Shown here in pieces: positions 7,462-15,710 of a stretch of 64,000 bases of DNA. The DNA comes from Geothrix rubra (GTDB lineage Bacteria; Acidobacteriota; Holophagae; Holophagales; Holophagaceae). Below the pieces are notes generated by a model. That model made no database searches. It worked only from the letters and a program-made list of their open reading frames with translations, and was not told the origin of the DNA. Positions within the stretch are counted from its first letter, which is position 1. The number at the start of each line of letters is the position of its first letter. Location of the stretch: contig NZ_BSDD01000005.1 of NCBI RefSeq assembly GCF_030268065.1, forward strand, positions 188,156 through 252,155, given 5' to 3'. The translations under genes and the position numbers were made by a program.

Positions 7462-8421
7462 CTACGCGGAGATCAGCTCCATCAAGGCCTTCCAGGTCTC
7501 GTCGGGGCCGATGCGGGTGAGGCAGGGGTGCCCCTCCACGGCGCAGACGGGCAGGAAGCAGGGCGCGCAGGGGACGTCGTTCCGGCGGAGCCCGCGGCTC
7601 CTGGGGCCCCAGGGCGTGGAACCCCGGGGGTCCGTGGCGCCGTAGATGGCGAGGGTGGGGGCCCCGCAGGCCGCGGCCAGGTGGCTCAGGCCCGAATCGT
7701 TGCCGAGGGCCCCCCGCGCGCCCCGCAGCCAGGCGGCGGCCTCCTGGAGGGTGGTGCGCCCGCAGAGGTCGATGCCCTCCGTGCCCGCCACCGCGGCGCA
7801 GACGGCCGCCTCGTCGGGGGACCCCAGCACCGCCACGGCGAAGCCCTCCACGCGGGCCCGGAGCAGGATCATCCGGTAGGACTCGGCCGGCCAGGCCTTC
7901 GAGGCCCAGGTGGAGCCGGGCATGAGGCAGAGGTAGGGCTGGGCCGGGCGGTCGATGGGGACCCCGGGGTCGAAGTCCGCGAAGGGCATGGGGGGCAGGT
8001 CCGGCCACCGCCGCTTCAGCACGGCGTGGTAGCGGAGGAGGAAGGGGCCGTCGGCCTTCCAGAAGGGGCCGCTGTGGGTGTTGAAGGGGCCCGCCAGGCT
8101 CTCGTCCACGCCGATGCGCTCAGGCACCCGGGCCAGCCAGGCGGCGAGGGCCGGGCGCAGGGACTTCGGGAAGTGGATGCTCCGGGCGGCCCGGTGCTTC
8201 CGGAGCAGGCGGGCCATGGCCCAGGGGCCGGGCTTGCCCTCATCCGGGACGGTCGCGTCGCAGAGGCCGGTGCCCTCCACCAGGCCCACCGCCGCCTTCG
8301 GGCCCCACACGACGATGGGGCCTTCCCCGATTTCCCGGAGCAACCGCAGCACGGGCAGCTGCATGGCGGCGTCTCCGACGAACCGCGGGAAGCGCACCCA
8401 GGTGGCGTGGTCGGGGATCAT
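7462..8421 (-). CDS. Glycosyltransferase family 9 (heptosyltransferase-like)
   Basis: A 319-residue GT-B enzyme of the WaaC/WaaF family, which transfers heptose to the LPS core. Motifs are FPRFVGDAAMQLPVL at the N-terminus (acceptor side), LMPGSTWASKAWP in mid-protein, and NDSGLSHLAAACGAPTLAIYG for the nucleotide-sugar site, followed by GATDP. A C-terminal CAPC...C segment is common in WaaF-like proteins. The start overlaps the stop of the upstream GT9 gene in an ATGA, so the two are translationally coupled. GC content is high, unlike the upstream partner. Confidence 0.9.
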   Translation of the reverse strand: MIPDHATWVRFPRFVGDAAMQLPVLRLLREIGEGPIVVWGPKAAVGLVEGTGLCDATVPDEGKPGPWAMARLLRKHRAARSIHFPKSLRPALAAWLARVPERIGVDESLAGPFNTHSGPFWKADGPFLLRYHAVLKRRWPDLPPMPFADFDPGVPIDRPAQPYLCLMPGSTWASKAWPAESYRMILLRARVEGFAVAVLGSPDEAAVCAAVAGTEGIDLCGRTTLQEAAAWLRGARGALGNDSGLSHLAAACGAPTLAIYGATDPRGSTPWGPRSRGLRRNDVPCAPCFLPVCAVEGHPCLTRIGPDETWKALMELISA

Positions 8422-9329
8422 CGAAGGCGATCCAGGTGGGTAAGGAGGGAATTGGGATCGAGGCGGTCCATGCCGTCTTCGAGGTCGGCCTCCGGGCCAG
8501 GGTACTGGATCACCTGGACCCGTGCACCCATTGGAGCCCAGCGATCGGGAGAATGATTCGGACGGAGGCCCATGAGGACCAGCAGGGGCACACCCAGAGC
8601 TGCGGCGATGTGGGCGGGGCCTGTCGATGGGCTAATGACTGCATCGCAGGCGGCGATGCGCGCCATGAGCCCCCTCAATCCGGTGGCTGGGAGTTCACTG
8701 GCCTCGGCGGGGGCTAGCGAAATGGGGAGCCACCCCGCTTGGCGAAAAGTGGAGTCGGCCCGATCCCACCATCGGTCGGAGGGATTCGCGCCCGCGCCGC
8801 TGCCCCTGTGCACGATGCCGATCCTGGGACGCGGATATCTCCCCAGTTCTGCAAGGCCTCGCGAACGTTCTTCGTCTGTCAGGAACAGCCTCGGAGGAGA
8901 GGGCCATCCTCCGTCCCATCCGAATGGCGCCAGGAAATCGAGCACATTTTCGGATTCATGCCTCCCGGTCCCGTATCGTCCTTTCCAGATGAGGTGGGTA
9001 GCGGAGAGGATCTGATTCAGGCCGCGGGCCCTTGAAACTCGGATAGGCACTCCGGCCCGCTTCGCGGCGACGGTCACGATCTGATCCCTGTGGAAAAGGT
9101 TCAAGACGGCCTCTGGCCGAATTTCCTTAAAAAGGCGCTCAAGCTCAGACCCATTCCCCCGGAGGTGGATGGCATGGATTCCGGGATGTGCTTCCAGCAC
9201 CGGCGCGGTGTTCTCGCGTACCAGGAGATGAATCTCTGCCAAAGGGTTCCTCGACAGAATGCGCTCCACCAGACTCAGGCTGACAACTAGGTCCCCGATG
9301 GCATCTGTCCGGCTAATCAGGAAGCGCAT
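8418..9329 (-). CDS. Glycosyltransferase family 9, lower-GC paralogue
   Basis: A 303-residue GT9 protein. The acceptor motif RTDAIGDLVVSLSLV starts at residue 5. The donor-site block SPSTGPAHIAAALGVPLLVLMG is near 235-256. The start at 9329 puts the family motif at the usual distance. Earlier in-frame Met codons at 9338, 9368 and 9485 would add residues with no family match. Base composition is clearly less GC-rich than the coupled GT9 downstream, and codon use is looser, which suggests later arrival. It marks the edge of the AT-rich region to its right. The donor is presumably ADP-heptose or a related sugar. Confidence 0.87.
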   Translation of the reverse strand: MRFLISRTDAIGDLVVSLSLVERILSRNPLAEIHLLVRENTAPVLEAHPGIHAIHLRGNGSELERLFKEIRPEAVLNLFHRDQIVTVAAKRAGVPIRVSRARGLNQILSATHLIWKGRYGTGRHESENVLDFLAPFGWDGGWPSPPRLFLTDEERSRGLAELGRYPRPRIGIVHRGSGAGANPSDRWWDRADSTFRQAGWLPISLAPAEASELPATGLRGLMARIAACDAVISPSTGPAHIAAALGVPLLVLMGLRPNHSPDRWAPMGARVQVIQYPGPEADLEDGMDRLDPNSLLTHLDRLR

Positions 9330-9390
9330 AGCGTGCATCCGGGAGCGCTCGCGATTGGTCCGGTGCATAAAAAAACCAGAAACACGCACT

Positions 9391-9411
9391 CGCTGTCTTT
9401 GAAGGACAGCG
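9391..9411 (-). promoter_or_regulatory. Hairpin in the GT9 leader
   Basis: CGCTGTC and GACAGCG pair exactly across a 7-nt loop, about 60 bp before the GT9 start. Partial further pairing extends outward (ACT/TGT). It is possibly a 5' leader element. No terminator T-tract is placed to act with it. Confidence 0.35.
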
Positions 9412-9794
9412 TGTTGAGACCGGGCACAGATTGCTTCACAGGGCTCCCTTGAATTGTTAAGGATAGAACGATCGTTCCAGGGCATCGCAACTCTTGTGTG
9501 CCTTTCCGAGCCTCAATTCCCGAGATGTTGGGACTTCTGTCTCCCCCCAATAGATTTCGCTAGTGAGAAGACGGCCCGCCCCTTGGGGGCCCTGAAACCT
9601 TCCAGGCAGGAGCCGCTTCATGGGGCAAGCCCCTCTCAAGAATCAAGTATGGGTTGTGGCCCGTGTGTGGGGCCGCCTTCGACGATGTGCTTACTGGTTT
9701 AAAGGTCTAGAATGGGCGAGGTTGAGCCTATTATAGTACAACCTGGATTGGCTGAATACGATTGGTATAAAGTCCCCCTATGAGATCAGCTCGA

Positions 9795-9825
9795 ATACCG
9801 TTCGGGGGTGGTTTTGATACCGTTC
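9795..9825 (+). promoter_or_regulatory. Two ATACCGTTC direct repeats, 22 bp apart, before the lectin gene
   Basis: ATACCGTTC occurs at 9795-9803 and 9817-9825, a spacing of two helical turns, about 80 bp upstream of the lectin start. A weak -35/-10 pair (TTGATA, 16 bp, TATCTT) overlaps the second copy and continues to about 9840. This would suit an activator or repressor dimer binding on one face. Confidence 0.4.
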
Positions 9826-9906
9826 AGAGGAATTCTATCTTGGAGTAGTTTGATCATGGTTATCGTCTGGTGTGGCAACCCACACACCCCTATTTAGGAG
9901 GAATAC

Positions 9907-10530
9907 GTGCTACGAAAAATCTTTCTAACTCTACTGTTTGCCCCTGCGCTTCTGATGGGAATGCCTCCTATCACCGATGGTTCCGGCGGGACAGGTGGAG
10001 GAACAGGTGGGACGGGTGGAGGAACGGGCAGTACAACACCAACTCTTCCTGCCTATGATATTACGACCTCGCCAGGATATCCCTGGGGCCCGATCCCAAC
10101 CCTGCCAGGTGATACTCTTCTGGAAAACCAGTCATTAGGTGTGGGTCAATCTCTGGTTTCTCAGAATGGTGCTTATAGAGTTCTTTTGCAAGGTGATGGC
10201 AACTTGGTTGTTTATAATGGAAATTTGACGGTCGCCTACTGGGATTCTGCAACCTCCGGGTATTGGATTGGAAGTAGTGGTCGACTTACAATGCAATCTG
10301 ATGGTAATCTTGTAATTTATAACTCAAACAATTATCCTTACTGGGATATTGGGCAAAATACTCATTTTCAACCTGCGATGGGGCGATATGGGTACTATCT
10401 TAAAATACAAAATGATGGTAATCTCGTTGTTTACACTAGATGGGGCATTGATCCTTCCTACTTTTATCAGTATTACGGTTATAACCTAGCCACATGGGAT
10501 TGTCATTATAGTCAAGGGAATCGACACTAA
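9907..10530 (+). CDS. Secreted bulb-type (B-)lectin domain protein
   Basis: A 207-residue protein starting at GTG with AGGAGG 5 bp upstream. Residues 1-17 form a signal peptide (MLRKIFLTLLFAPALLM). A Gly/Thr linker made of two 7-residue repeats (about 26-42) leads to a single monocot-mannose-binding-lectin fold (about 65-190). All three QxDxNxVxY sugar-binding motifs are intact: QGDGNLVVY, QSDGNLVIY and QNDGNLVVY. It probably binds mannose-type glycans outside the cell. The lectin is alone, with no toxin or enzyme domain. The gene is strikingly AT-rich compared with its neighbours, which points to horizontal gain. A role as a lectin-like bacteriocin or adhesin is possible but unproven. Confidence 0.9.
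   Translation: MLRKIFLTLLFAPALLMGMPPITDGSGGTGGGTGGTGGGTGSTTPTLPAYDITTSPGYPWGPIPTLPGDTLLENQSLGVGQSLVSQNGAYRVLLQGDGNLVVYNGNLTVAYWDSATSGYWIGSSGRLTMQSDGNLVIYNSNNYPYWDIGQNTHFQPAMGRYGYYLKIQNDGNLVVYTRWGIDPSYFYQYYGYNLATWDCHYSQGNRH
9988..10029 (+). repeat. Two tandem 21-bp units encoding a GTGGGTG linker
   Basis: Two 21-bp units differing at three positions encode two copies of GTGGGTG in the lectin linker. Slippage would change linker length in steps of seven residues without a frameshift. Confidence 0.75.
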
Positions 10531-10545
10531 TTTTTTAATCTGTCT

Positions 10546-10589
10546 GGCTGACCCATGAAGAGCCCAATCGTGTTTTACATGGGTCAGCC
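10546..10589 (+). other. Perfect 12-bp inverted repeat after the lectin gene
   Basis: GGCTGACCCATG and CATGGGTCAGCC flank a 20-nt loop starting 16 bases after the lectin stop. T-richness downstream is weak. It probably acts as an mRNA 3' end or terminator. No target-site duplication was seen around it. Confidence 0.5.
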
Positions 10590-10827
10590 ATAAATCTAAT
10601 TGTTGTTTTATTGCCAGATGTGCGAATAATATCAAGTGTGATTCTATAGATGATGGATCGATTTTCAGAGTTTTGTTTCGTAAGAATAAGGACGTACTGC
10701 GCTGTTGCGGGCGGGGTATCTGATCTCTTTCAGGTGCTTGCGAAAACGGGTCTAGGGTAGGATGGGTGATTGACGTAATGCGTCACAGCCCTCTGGCGTT
10801 ATTTGGGCGCTGCTCGCACAGGTTGCC
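10590..10827. other. AT-rich intergenic tail of the lectin island
   Basis: About 240 bp without a credible gene. Base composition returns to the GC-rich norm near 10800. No repeat, tRNA or integrase fragment is visible. Confidence 0.6.
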
Positions 10828-12279
10828 ATGTCCCTCGCCACGACCCAACGGATCCTCCTGGTGGAGGACGAGCCCAGCCTCAGGGAGGTTCTGACCCTCG
10901 CCCTGGAGGGGGCGGGTTTCAAGTGCGAGGCGGTCTCGGGCATCGAGGAGGGGCAGCGGGCCCTGGCGGAGACCACCTTCGACGGGGTGCTGTCGGACCT
11001 CAAGCTCAAGGACGGCTCCGGCATCGAGCTGCTCACCTGGATGAAGGAGCAGGGCCTGGAGACGCCGGTGGTCATCATGACCGCCTACGCCACCACGGAA
11101 ACCACGGTGCAGGCCCTGAACCAGGGGGCCGTGGACTTCATCACCAAGCCCTTCAAGCACGAGGACCTCATCGCCACGCTGAAGGGCCTCCTGGCCGCGG
11201 AGGCGCCGGAGGGGGCCCCGCCCCAGGACCTGGGCGAGCTGGTGGGCGTGGGGCCCACCATGCGGAAGATCAACGCCCTCATCGGCAAGGTGTCCCGGGC
11301 GGACACCACGGTGCTGCTGACGGGGGAGAGCGGCACGGGCAAGGAGGTGGTGGCCCGCCTCATCCACCGCTACTCCGACCGCGCCAAGGGCCCCTTCGTG
11401 GCCGTGAACTGCGGCGCCCTGCCCGAGGCCCTGCTGGAGTCGGAGCTCTTCGGGTTCGAGAAGGGGGCCTTCACCGGCGCCAGCGCCATGAAGCGGGGGC
11501 TCTTCGAGGAGGCGGGCGGGGGCATCCTGTTCCTGGACGAGATCGGGGAGATGCCCCTGGCCCTGCAGGTGAAGCTGCTGCGGGTGCTCCAGGAGCGCCG
11601 GGTGCGGCGCCTGGGGGCCACCGAGGAGCGGCCGGTCGATGTCCGCGTCATCGCCGCCACCAACCGGGACCTGCGGGCCCGGGCGGAGAGCGGGGCCTTC
11701 CGCGACGACCTGTTCTACCGCCTGAACATCCTGCAGATCGAGCTGCCCCCGCTGCGGGAGCGGCCCGAGGACCTGCCGGTGCTGGCGGAGCACTTCATCC
11801 GCCGGTTCTGCCAGAAGCTGGCCAAGCCCCCCATGCAGCTGCACCCCGAGGCCATGGACCTGCTGCTGGGCTACCGGTTCCCGGGCAACGTGCGGGAGCT
11901 GGAGAACCTCATGGAGCGCTGCGTGGCGCTCAACCCCGGCGGCCCCATCACCCGGGAGCTCTTCCCGGAGAACCTGGCCTCCGGCGGGCCCGGCACCGCC
12001 CCGGACCGCCCCGTCCCCCTGGCCATCCCCCCGGACGGCTTCGACCTGGAGGCCTGGCTCACGGCCCTCAAGGGGCACTTCCTGCGCCGCGCCCTGGACG
12101 AGGTGGGCGGGGTGAAGACCAAGGCCGGAAAGCGCCTGGGCATGAGCTTCCGCGCCTACCGGTACTGGCTGGCAGAACTCGGCGGGGTGGAGGCCCTTCC
12201 GACGGCCTTCCCCTGGCCGGAGGACTATCCGGCGCCCTCCGTGGATGAGGGCGGAACCGAGGGGCCGAAGGACGCATGA
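10828..12279 (+). CDS. Sigma-54-dependent response regulator, PilR-like
   Basis: A 483-residue NtrC-family activator. The receiver domain (1-125) carries the phospho-acceptor D57 (VLSDLKLKDG) and the KPF lysine. The AAA+ domain (about 135-370) shows Walker A GESGTGKE, the sigma-54 contact loop GAFTGA and Walker B ILFLDEIGEM. The C-terminal helix-turn-helix reads AGKRLGMSFRAYRYWLAELG, the form seen in PilR rather than NtrC. The next gene is a type IV pilin-like protein, which agrees with PilR, but no PilS kinase is adjacent and I found no clear GG-N10-GC promoter before the pilin gene. Confidence 0.92.
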   Translation: MSLATTQRILLVEDEPSLREVLTLALEGAGFKCEAVSGIEEGQRALAETTFDGVLSDLKLKDGSGIELLTWMKEQGLETPVVIMTAYATTETTVQALNQGAVDFITKPFKHEDLIATLKGLLAAEAPEGAPPQDLGELVGVGPTMRKINALIGKVSRADTTVLLTGESGTGKEVVARLIHRYSDRAKGPFVAVNCGALPEALLESELFGFEKGAFTGASAMKRGLFEEAGGGILFLDEIGEMPLALQVKLLRVLQERRVRRLGATEERPVDVRVIAATNRDLRARAESGAFRDDLFYRLNILQIELPPLRERPEDLPVLAEHFIRRFCQKLAKPPMQLHPEAMDLLLGYRFPGNVRELENLMERCVALNPGGPITRELFPENLASGGPGTAPDRPVPLAIPPDGFDLEAWLTALKGHFLRRALDEVGGVKTKAGKRLGMSFRAYRYWLAELGGVEALPTAFPWPEDYPAPSVDEGGTEGPKDA

Positions 12280-12368
12280 TGCCCATGGATCCTTGCATTT
12301 CCGGCCATCCCTGTCACACTGGAACGCTCGCGGGGGATCCTCCCGAGCCCCTTTCACGGACCCGCCCC

Positions 12369-12851
12369 ATGACGACCCCCTCCCGACGCAAGGCCCGCGG
12401 CTTCTCGCTGCTCGAGCTGCTGGTGGCCATGATGATCATCGCGGTCATCGCCACCCTGGGCTTCAAGCAGTACCAGAAATACAGCGCCAACGCCCGCTAC
12501 CTCAAGGCCCAGGACGATCTCAAGATCGTGGCCGACGGCCTGGACCAGTACTACCTGAAGCACGCCCGCTATCCGGATTTCAGCAGCTACGAGGCCATGG
12601 TGGACGGCAACTCGCCCCTGGTGAAGGAGAGCCTCATCAAGGTGGGCATGAGCCCCATGGATCCCTTCAGCCAGCCCTACGAGGGCAAGGCCTCCCACGG
12701 CAACTACGAGCTGAAGTGCCAGGGCGACCCGGACCATCCGGACGAGTTCAAGCCCTTCACCCGTACGCCCGGCCAGGGCCAGGTCACCGGCGGAAGTGCC
12801 CCGGCGGAGGGCGGTGCCCCGCCCCCGGCGGCACCGGGGAGCGGGAAGTGA
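12369..12851 (+). CDS. Type IV pilin / GspG-like pseudopilin
   Basis: A 160-residue protein with a short basic leader (MTTPSRRKARG), then the prepilin peptidase site G-FSLLELLVAMMIIAVIATLG with Glu at +5 of the mature form. It is the N-terminal helix of pilins. The C-terminal part is globular, with DPFSQPYEGK similar to the end of GspG-type pseudopilins, followed by a Pro/Gly/Ala-rich tail. The start at 12369 places the leader correctly; an earlier in-frame Met would add a non-leader stretch. It would be a minor or major subunit of a type IV pilus or type II secretion pilus. The stop overlaps the next GTG start (GTGA). Confidence 0.85.
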   Translation: MTTPSRRKARGFSLLELLVAMMIIAVIATLGFKQYQKYSANARYLKAQDDLKIVADGLDQYYLKHARYPDFSSYEAMVDGNSPLVKESLIKVGMSPMDPFSQPYEGKASHGNYELKCQGDPDHPDEFKPFTRTPGQGQVTGGSAPAEGGAPPPAAPGSGK

Positions 12852-13381
12852 TCGACCTCTACAAGCTGCCCCCGGAGGGGCTCCGCCTGAACGGCGCCGT
12901 GGACCGCCTCCCCCTGGAGGGCGACGCCGCCCTGCGGGACCTCGAATGGGCCCTGTTCGCGCTGCCCTCCGGCCAGGACATCTTCCTGGAGGTGAAGGGG
13001 CAGGCCATCTGGGAAGGCACCTGCAGCCGCTGCCTGGTGCCGCTGGACCGGCCCCTGGCGGTGTCCAGCCAGTTCCTGGGCAGCAAGGACCCCGACCTGG
13101 TGGGACGGGGGGCGCACACCCTGGGCTCCCAGGACCTGGACGTGGTGTTCCTCCCCGAGGACACCCTGGAGGAGGCCGAGGTGGTCCGCGAGCAGTTCGA
13201 GCTCCAGGCCCCCATGCATCCCCTCTGTTCCGACGACTGCAAGGGGCTCTGCCCCACCTGCGGCAAGAACTGGAACAAGGGACCCTGCCAGTGCCGCCCC
13301 GAGGCGGACCGGGCGCCTTCCGCCCTCAGCCGGGCCCTCTCCAAGGCCCTCGCAGGAATCAAGCTGGACCCCGAATCCTGA
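12848..13381 (+). CDS. yceD: DUF177/YceD family protein
   Basis: A 177-residue protein beginning at a GTG that overlaps the pilin stop. DUF177 features are the mid-protein CSRCLVPLDRP, the acidic DLDVVFLPED segment, a central E-x-F-E-L and the C-terminal cysteines CSDDCKGLCPTCGKNWNKGPC. YceD proteins influence 23S rRNA accumulation and are nearly always encoded just before rpmF, as here. The four-cysteine tail is the version found in many non-enteric bacteria and may bind zinc. Confidence 0.88.
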   Translation: MIDLYKLPPEGLRLNGAVDRLPLEGDAALRDLEWALFALPSGQDIFLEVKGQAIWEGTCSRCLVPLDRPLAVSSQFLGSKDPDLVGRGAHTLGSQDLDVVFLPEDTLEEAEVVREQFELQAPMHPLCSDDCKGLCPTCGKNWNKGPCQCRPEADRAPSALSRALSKALAGIKLDPES

Positions 13382-13387
13382 TGCATT

Positions 13388-13393
13388 TATCCT
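13388..13393 (+). promoter_or_regulatory. Possible -10 element (TATCCT) for rpmF
   Basis: TATCCT lies 32 bp upstream of the rpmF ATG, in a 44-bp gap that is less GC-rich than its surroundings. The RBS is TAGGAG just before the ATG. Confidence 0.35.
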
Positions 13394-13425
13394 GGAACAT
13401 TCGTGTTTCAAGCTAGGAGCAAGCC

Positions 13426-13611
13426 ATGCCGAATCCCAAGCGCCGCCACTCCCGGGCCCGCCGCGACCGCCGGCGCACCCACGATGCCCTCGAAGTCATG
13501 AGCGCCAGCACCTGCCCGAACTGCCAGACCCCCAAGCTGCCTCACCGCGTGTGCCCGAGCTGCGGCTTCTACCGCGGCAAGCTGGCGGTGCGGACCGCCG
13601 AGACCGCCTGA
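13426..13611 (+). CDS. rpmF: 50S ribosomal protein L32
   Basis: A 61-residue basic protein. The start MPNPKRRHSRARRDRRRTHDA and the zinc-binding CPNC...CPSCGFY pairs (about 28-31 and 41-46) are typical of the cysteine-containing L32. The four cysteines suggest the zinc-dependent form. It sits between yceD and plsX in the conserved order. Confidence 0.97.
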   Translation: MPNPKRRHSRARRDRRRTHDALEVMSASTCPNCQTPKLPHRVCPSCGFYRGKLAVRTAETA

Positions 13612-13622
13612 GACCTGACAGC

Positions 13623-14648
13623 GTGGACGGCCACCGCATCGCGCTGGATGCCATGGGGGGCGACCATGCCCCCCACGTGACCCTGCAGGGTGCCCGGGAG
13701 GCCCTCGAGGCCTGGCCCGGCCTGTTCCTCTACCTGGTGGGGGACGAGGCGGTGCTGCGCCCGGCCCTGGCGAAGCACGGATTCTCGGCCGCCCTCCTGG
13801 CGCGGGCCGAGGTGGTGCATGCCTCCCAGGTCGTCTCGATGGAGGACAAGGCCACCTCCATCCTGAAGGAGAAGAAGGACAGCTCCATCCGCATCGCCGC
13901 CCAGCTCGTCCGGGAGGGGAAAGCCCACGGGATGGTGTCCATGGGCCACACCGGCGCGGCCATGGTGGCCTCCAGCCTCGTGATCGGCAAGCTCGAGGGC
14001 GTGGACCGGCCGGCCCTGGCGAGCGTCATGCCCAACACCCAGGGCGGGCCCACGGTGCTCCTCGACGTGGGCGCCAACGTGGACTGCCGGGCCGACCACA
14101 TCGCCCAGTTCGCGGTGATGGGCTCGGTCTATGCCGAGGAGGTGCTCGGCCTCGAGCGGCCCCGCGTGGGCATCCTCAGCGTCGGCGAGGAGGACGGCAA
14201 GGGCACGGACGTGACCAAGGACGCCTCCGCCATGCTCCGCGAGCTGGAGATCCGGTTCGAGGGCAATGCCGAGGGCCGCGACATCTGGAACGGCAACTTC
14301 GATGTCATCGCCTGCGATGGCTTCGTGGGCAACGTGGTGCTGAAGTCCAGCGAGGCCCTGGCCGAGGGCATCATCGGCGGCCTGAAGGACAGCTTCATGG
14401 AGAGCGCCATCACCAAGCTGGCCGGCCTGATGGCGCGCCCGGCCCTGCGGCGGTTCAAGCAGCGGCTCGACTACACCGAATACGGCGGCGCCCCGCTCCT
14501 CGGCGTGAAGGGCGTGAGCATCATCGGCCACGGCCGCAGCGACCACAAGGCCGTCCGCAACGCCATCCGCGCCGCCCTGCGGGCCGTGGAGCACCGGCTC
14601 CACGAGCGCATCCAGGAGCGCGTCGCCCAGCTGCTGCCGCAGGACTGA
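13623..14648 (+). CDS. plsX: Phosphate acyltransferase PlsX
   Basis: A 341-residue enzyme that makes acyl-phosphate from acyl-ACP for phospholipid synthesis. The N-terminal signature is IALDAMGGDHAPH. Later blocks are SMGHTGAAM, DVGANVDC, CDGFVGNVVLKSSE and YGGAPLLGV. The GTG at 13623 gives the family's usual N-terminus; the frame upstream overlaps rpmF and matches nothing. The gap to rpmF is 11 bp. fabH, often next in this cluster, is absent and fabD follows directly. Confidence 0.96.
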   Translation: MDGHRIALDAMGGDHAPHVTLQGAREALEAWPGLFLYLVGDEAVLRPALAKHGFSAALLARAEVVHASQVVSMEDKATSILKEKKDSSIRIAAQLVREGKAHGMVSMGHTGAAMVASSLVIGKLEGVDRPALASVMPNTQGGPTVLLDVGANVDCRADHIAQFAVMGSVYAEEVLGLERPRVGILSVGEEDGKGTDVTKDASAMLRELEIRFEGNAEGRDIWNGNFDVIACDGFVGNVVLKSSEALAEGIIGGLKDSFMESAITKLAGLMARPALRRFKQRLDYTEYGGAPLLGVKGVSIIGHGRSDHKAVRNAIRAALRAVEHRLHERIQERVAQLLPQD

Positions 14649-14685
14649 GGGCGCGCGCCCGACTTCCCGATTCTTTGAGGTGCCC

Positions 14686-15624
14686 ATGAGCAAGGTGGCA
14701 TGGCTGTTCCCCGGTCAGGGTTCCCAGGCGGTGGGCATGGGGATGGCCCTGGCCGCCTCCGAGCCGGCGGCGAGGGCGGTGCTCGAGGACGCGGATGCGG
14801 CCCTGGGATTCCGGCTCTCCCAGCTGATGGCGGAGGGTCCCGAGGAGGCGCTGAAGCTCACGGAGCACACCCAGCCCGCCATCCTCACCCACAGCACCAT
14901 GGCCGTGCGGGCCTTCGCCCATCGGCTGCCGCGGCCCGACTTCGCCGCCGGCCATTCCCTGGGCGAGTACAGCGCGCTGGTGGCCCTGGGGGCGCTCAGC
15001 TTCCATGAGGCCGTGACCACGGTGCGGGAACGCGGCCGGGCCATGCAGGAGGCCGTGCCCGTGGGCGTGGGCGCCATGGCGGCCCTGCTGGGCATGAGCC
15101 TCGCCGACGTGGAGGCCAGCTGCGCCGAGGCCGCCGCGGCCACGGGGAAGATCGTGGTGCCCGCCAACTTCAATGGTCCCGGCCAGATCGTGATCGCCGG
15201 CCATGCCGAGGCCGTGGACGCGGCCCTGGAGGCCGCCAAGGCCCGGGGCGGGCGCAAGGCCATGAAGCTGCCCGTGAGCGCGCCCTTCCATTCCCCCCTC
15301 ATGGAGCCCGCGAAGGCGCGCATGGAGCCCATCCTCCGGGGCCTGGCCTTCAAGGCCCCGCGCTGCCCGCTGGTGAACAACGTGGACGCCGCCGCCGTGA
15401 GCGGCCCCGAGGCCCTTCGTGACGGCCTCATCCGCCAGATCCCCGGCGCGGTGCGCTGGGAGGCCACGCTGTCGTTCCTGCTGGACCAGGGTGTCACCAC
15501 GTTCCTGGAACTGGGCCCCGGCAAGGTGCTGTCCGGCCTCGTGAAGCGGCAGGCCAAGGAGCGGGGGATGGAGGTTGTCGCCGTCAACCTGGGCACTCCG
15601 GAGGACCTCGCCCAGCTGGGCTGA
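14686..15624 (+). CDS. fabD: Malonyl-CoA:ACP transacylase
   Basis: A 312-residue enzyme that loads malonyl groups on ACP. The motif FPGQGSQAVGMG is at 9-20. The nucleophile serine lies in GHSLGEYSAL, the conserved arginine in the VRERGRAMQ block, and the catalytic histidine in SAPFHSPLM. ATG at 14686 has TGAGG 5 bp upstream and is preferred over an in-frame GTG two codons earlier. It continues the plsX gene cluster. Confidence 0.96.
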   Translation: MSKVAWLFPGQGSQAVGMGMALAASEPAARAVLEDADAALGFRLSQLMAEGPEEALKLTEHTQPAILTHSTMAVRAFAHRLPRPDFAAGHSLGEYSALVALGALSFHEAVTTVRERGRAMQEAVPVGVGAMAALLGMSLADVEASCAEAAAATGKIVVPANFNGPGQIVIAGHAEAVDAALEAAKARGGRKAMKLPVSAPFHSPLMEPAKARMEPILRGLAFKAPRCPLVNNVDAAAVSGPEALRDGLIRQIPGAVRWEATLSFLLDQGVTTFLELGPGKVLSGLVKRQAKERGMEVVAVNLGTPEDLAQLG

Positions 15625-15710
15625 GGGTGCCTGCCGGCGGAGACGACCCTCCACCGCGATGCGTCCGAGATGTGACGAAAAGCAAGGCCCGTGCGCCCAT
15701 TCCTGGATGC

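Larger units (their letters stand above)
9330..9906. other. 577-bp intergenic region, AT-rich towards the right
   Basis: No convincing gene is seen. It holds the leader of the minus-strand GT9 gene with a small hairpin (9391-9411), a middle part with short frames that lack ribosome sites or coding bias, and from about 9700 an AT-rich stretch leading into the lectin gene with a 9-bp direct repeat. Composition departs strongly from the rest of the window. Confidence 0.7.

Noticed and set aside
9454-9702. Small plus-strand frame upstream of the lectin gene
   Set aside because: No ribosome site, no coding bias, overlaps another frame on the opposite strand, and no family match by eye.
9907-10530. 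Two-domain lectin-like bacteriocin (LlpA type)
   Set aside because: Only one lectin domain of about 125 residues is present; LlpA proteins have two. A bacteriocin role remains open but is not supported by domain layout.
12280-12368. Sigma-54 promoter before the pilin gene
   Set aside because: A GG...TTGCAT stretch is present, but the GG to GC spacing is 6 bp instead of 10.
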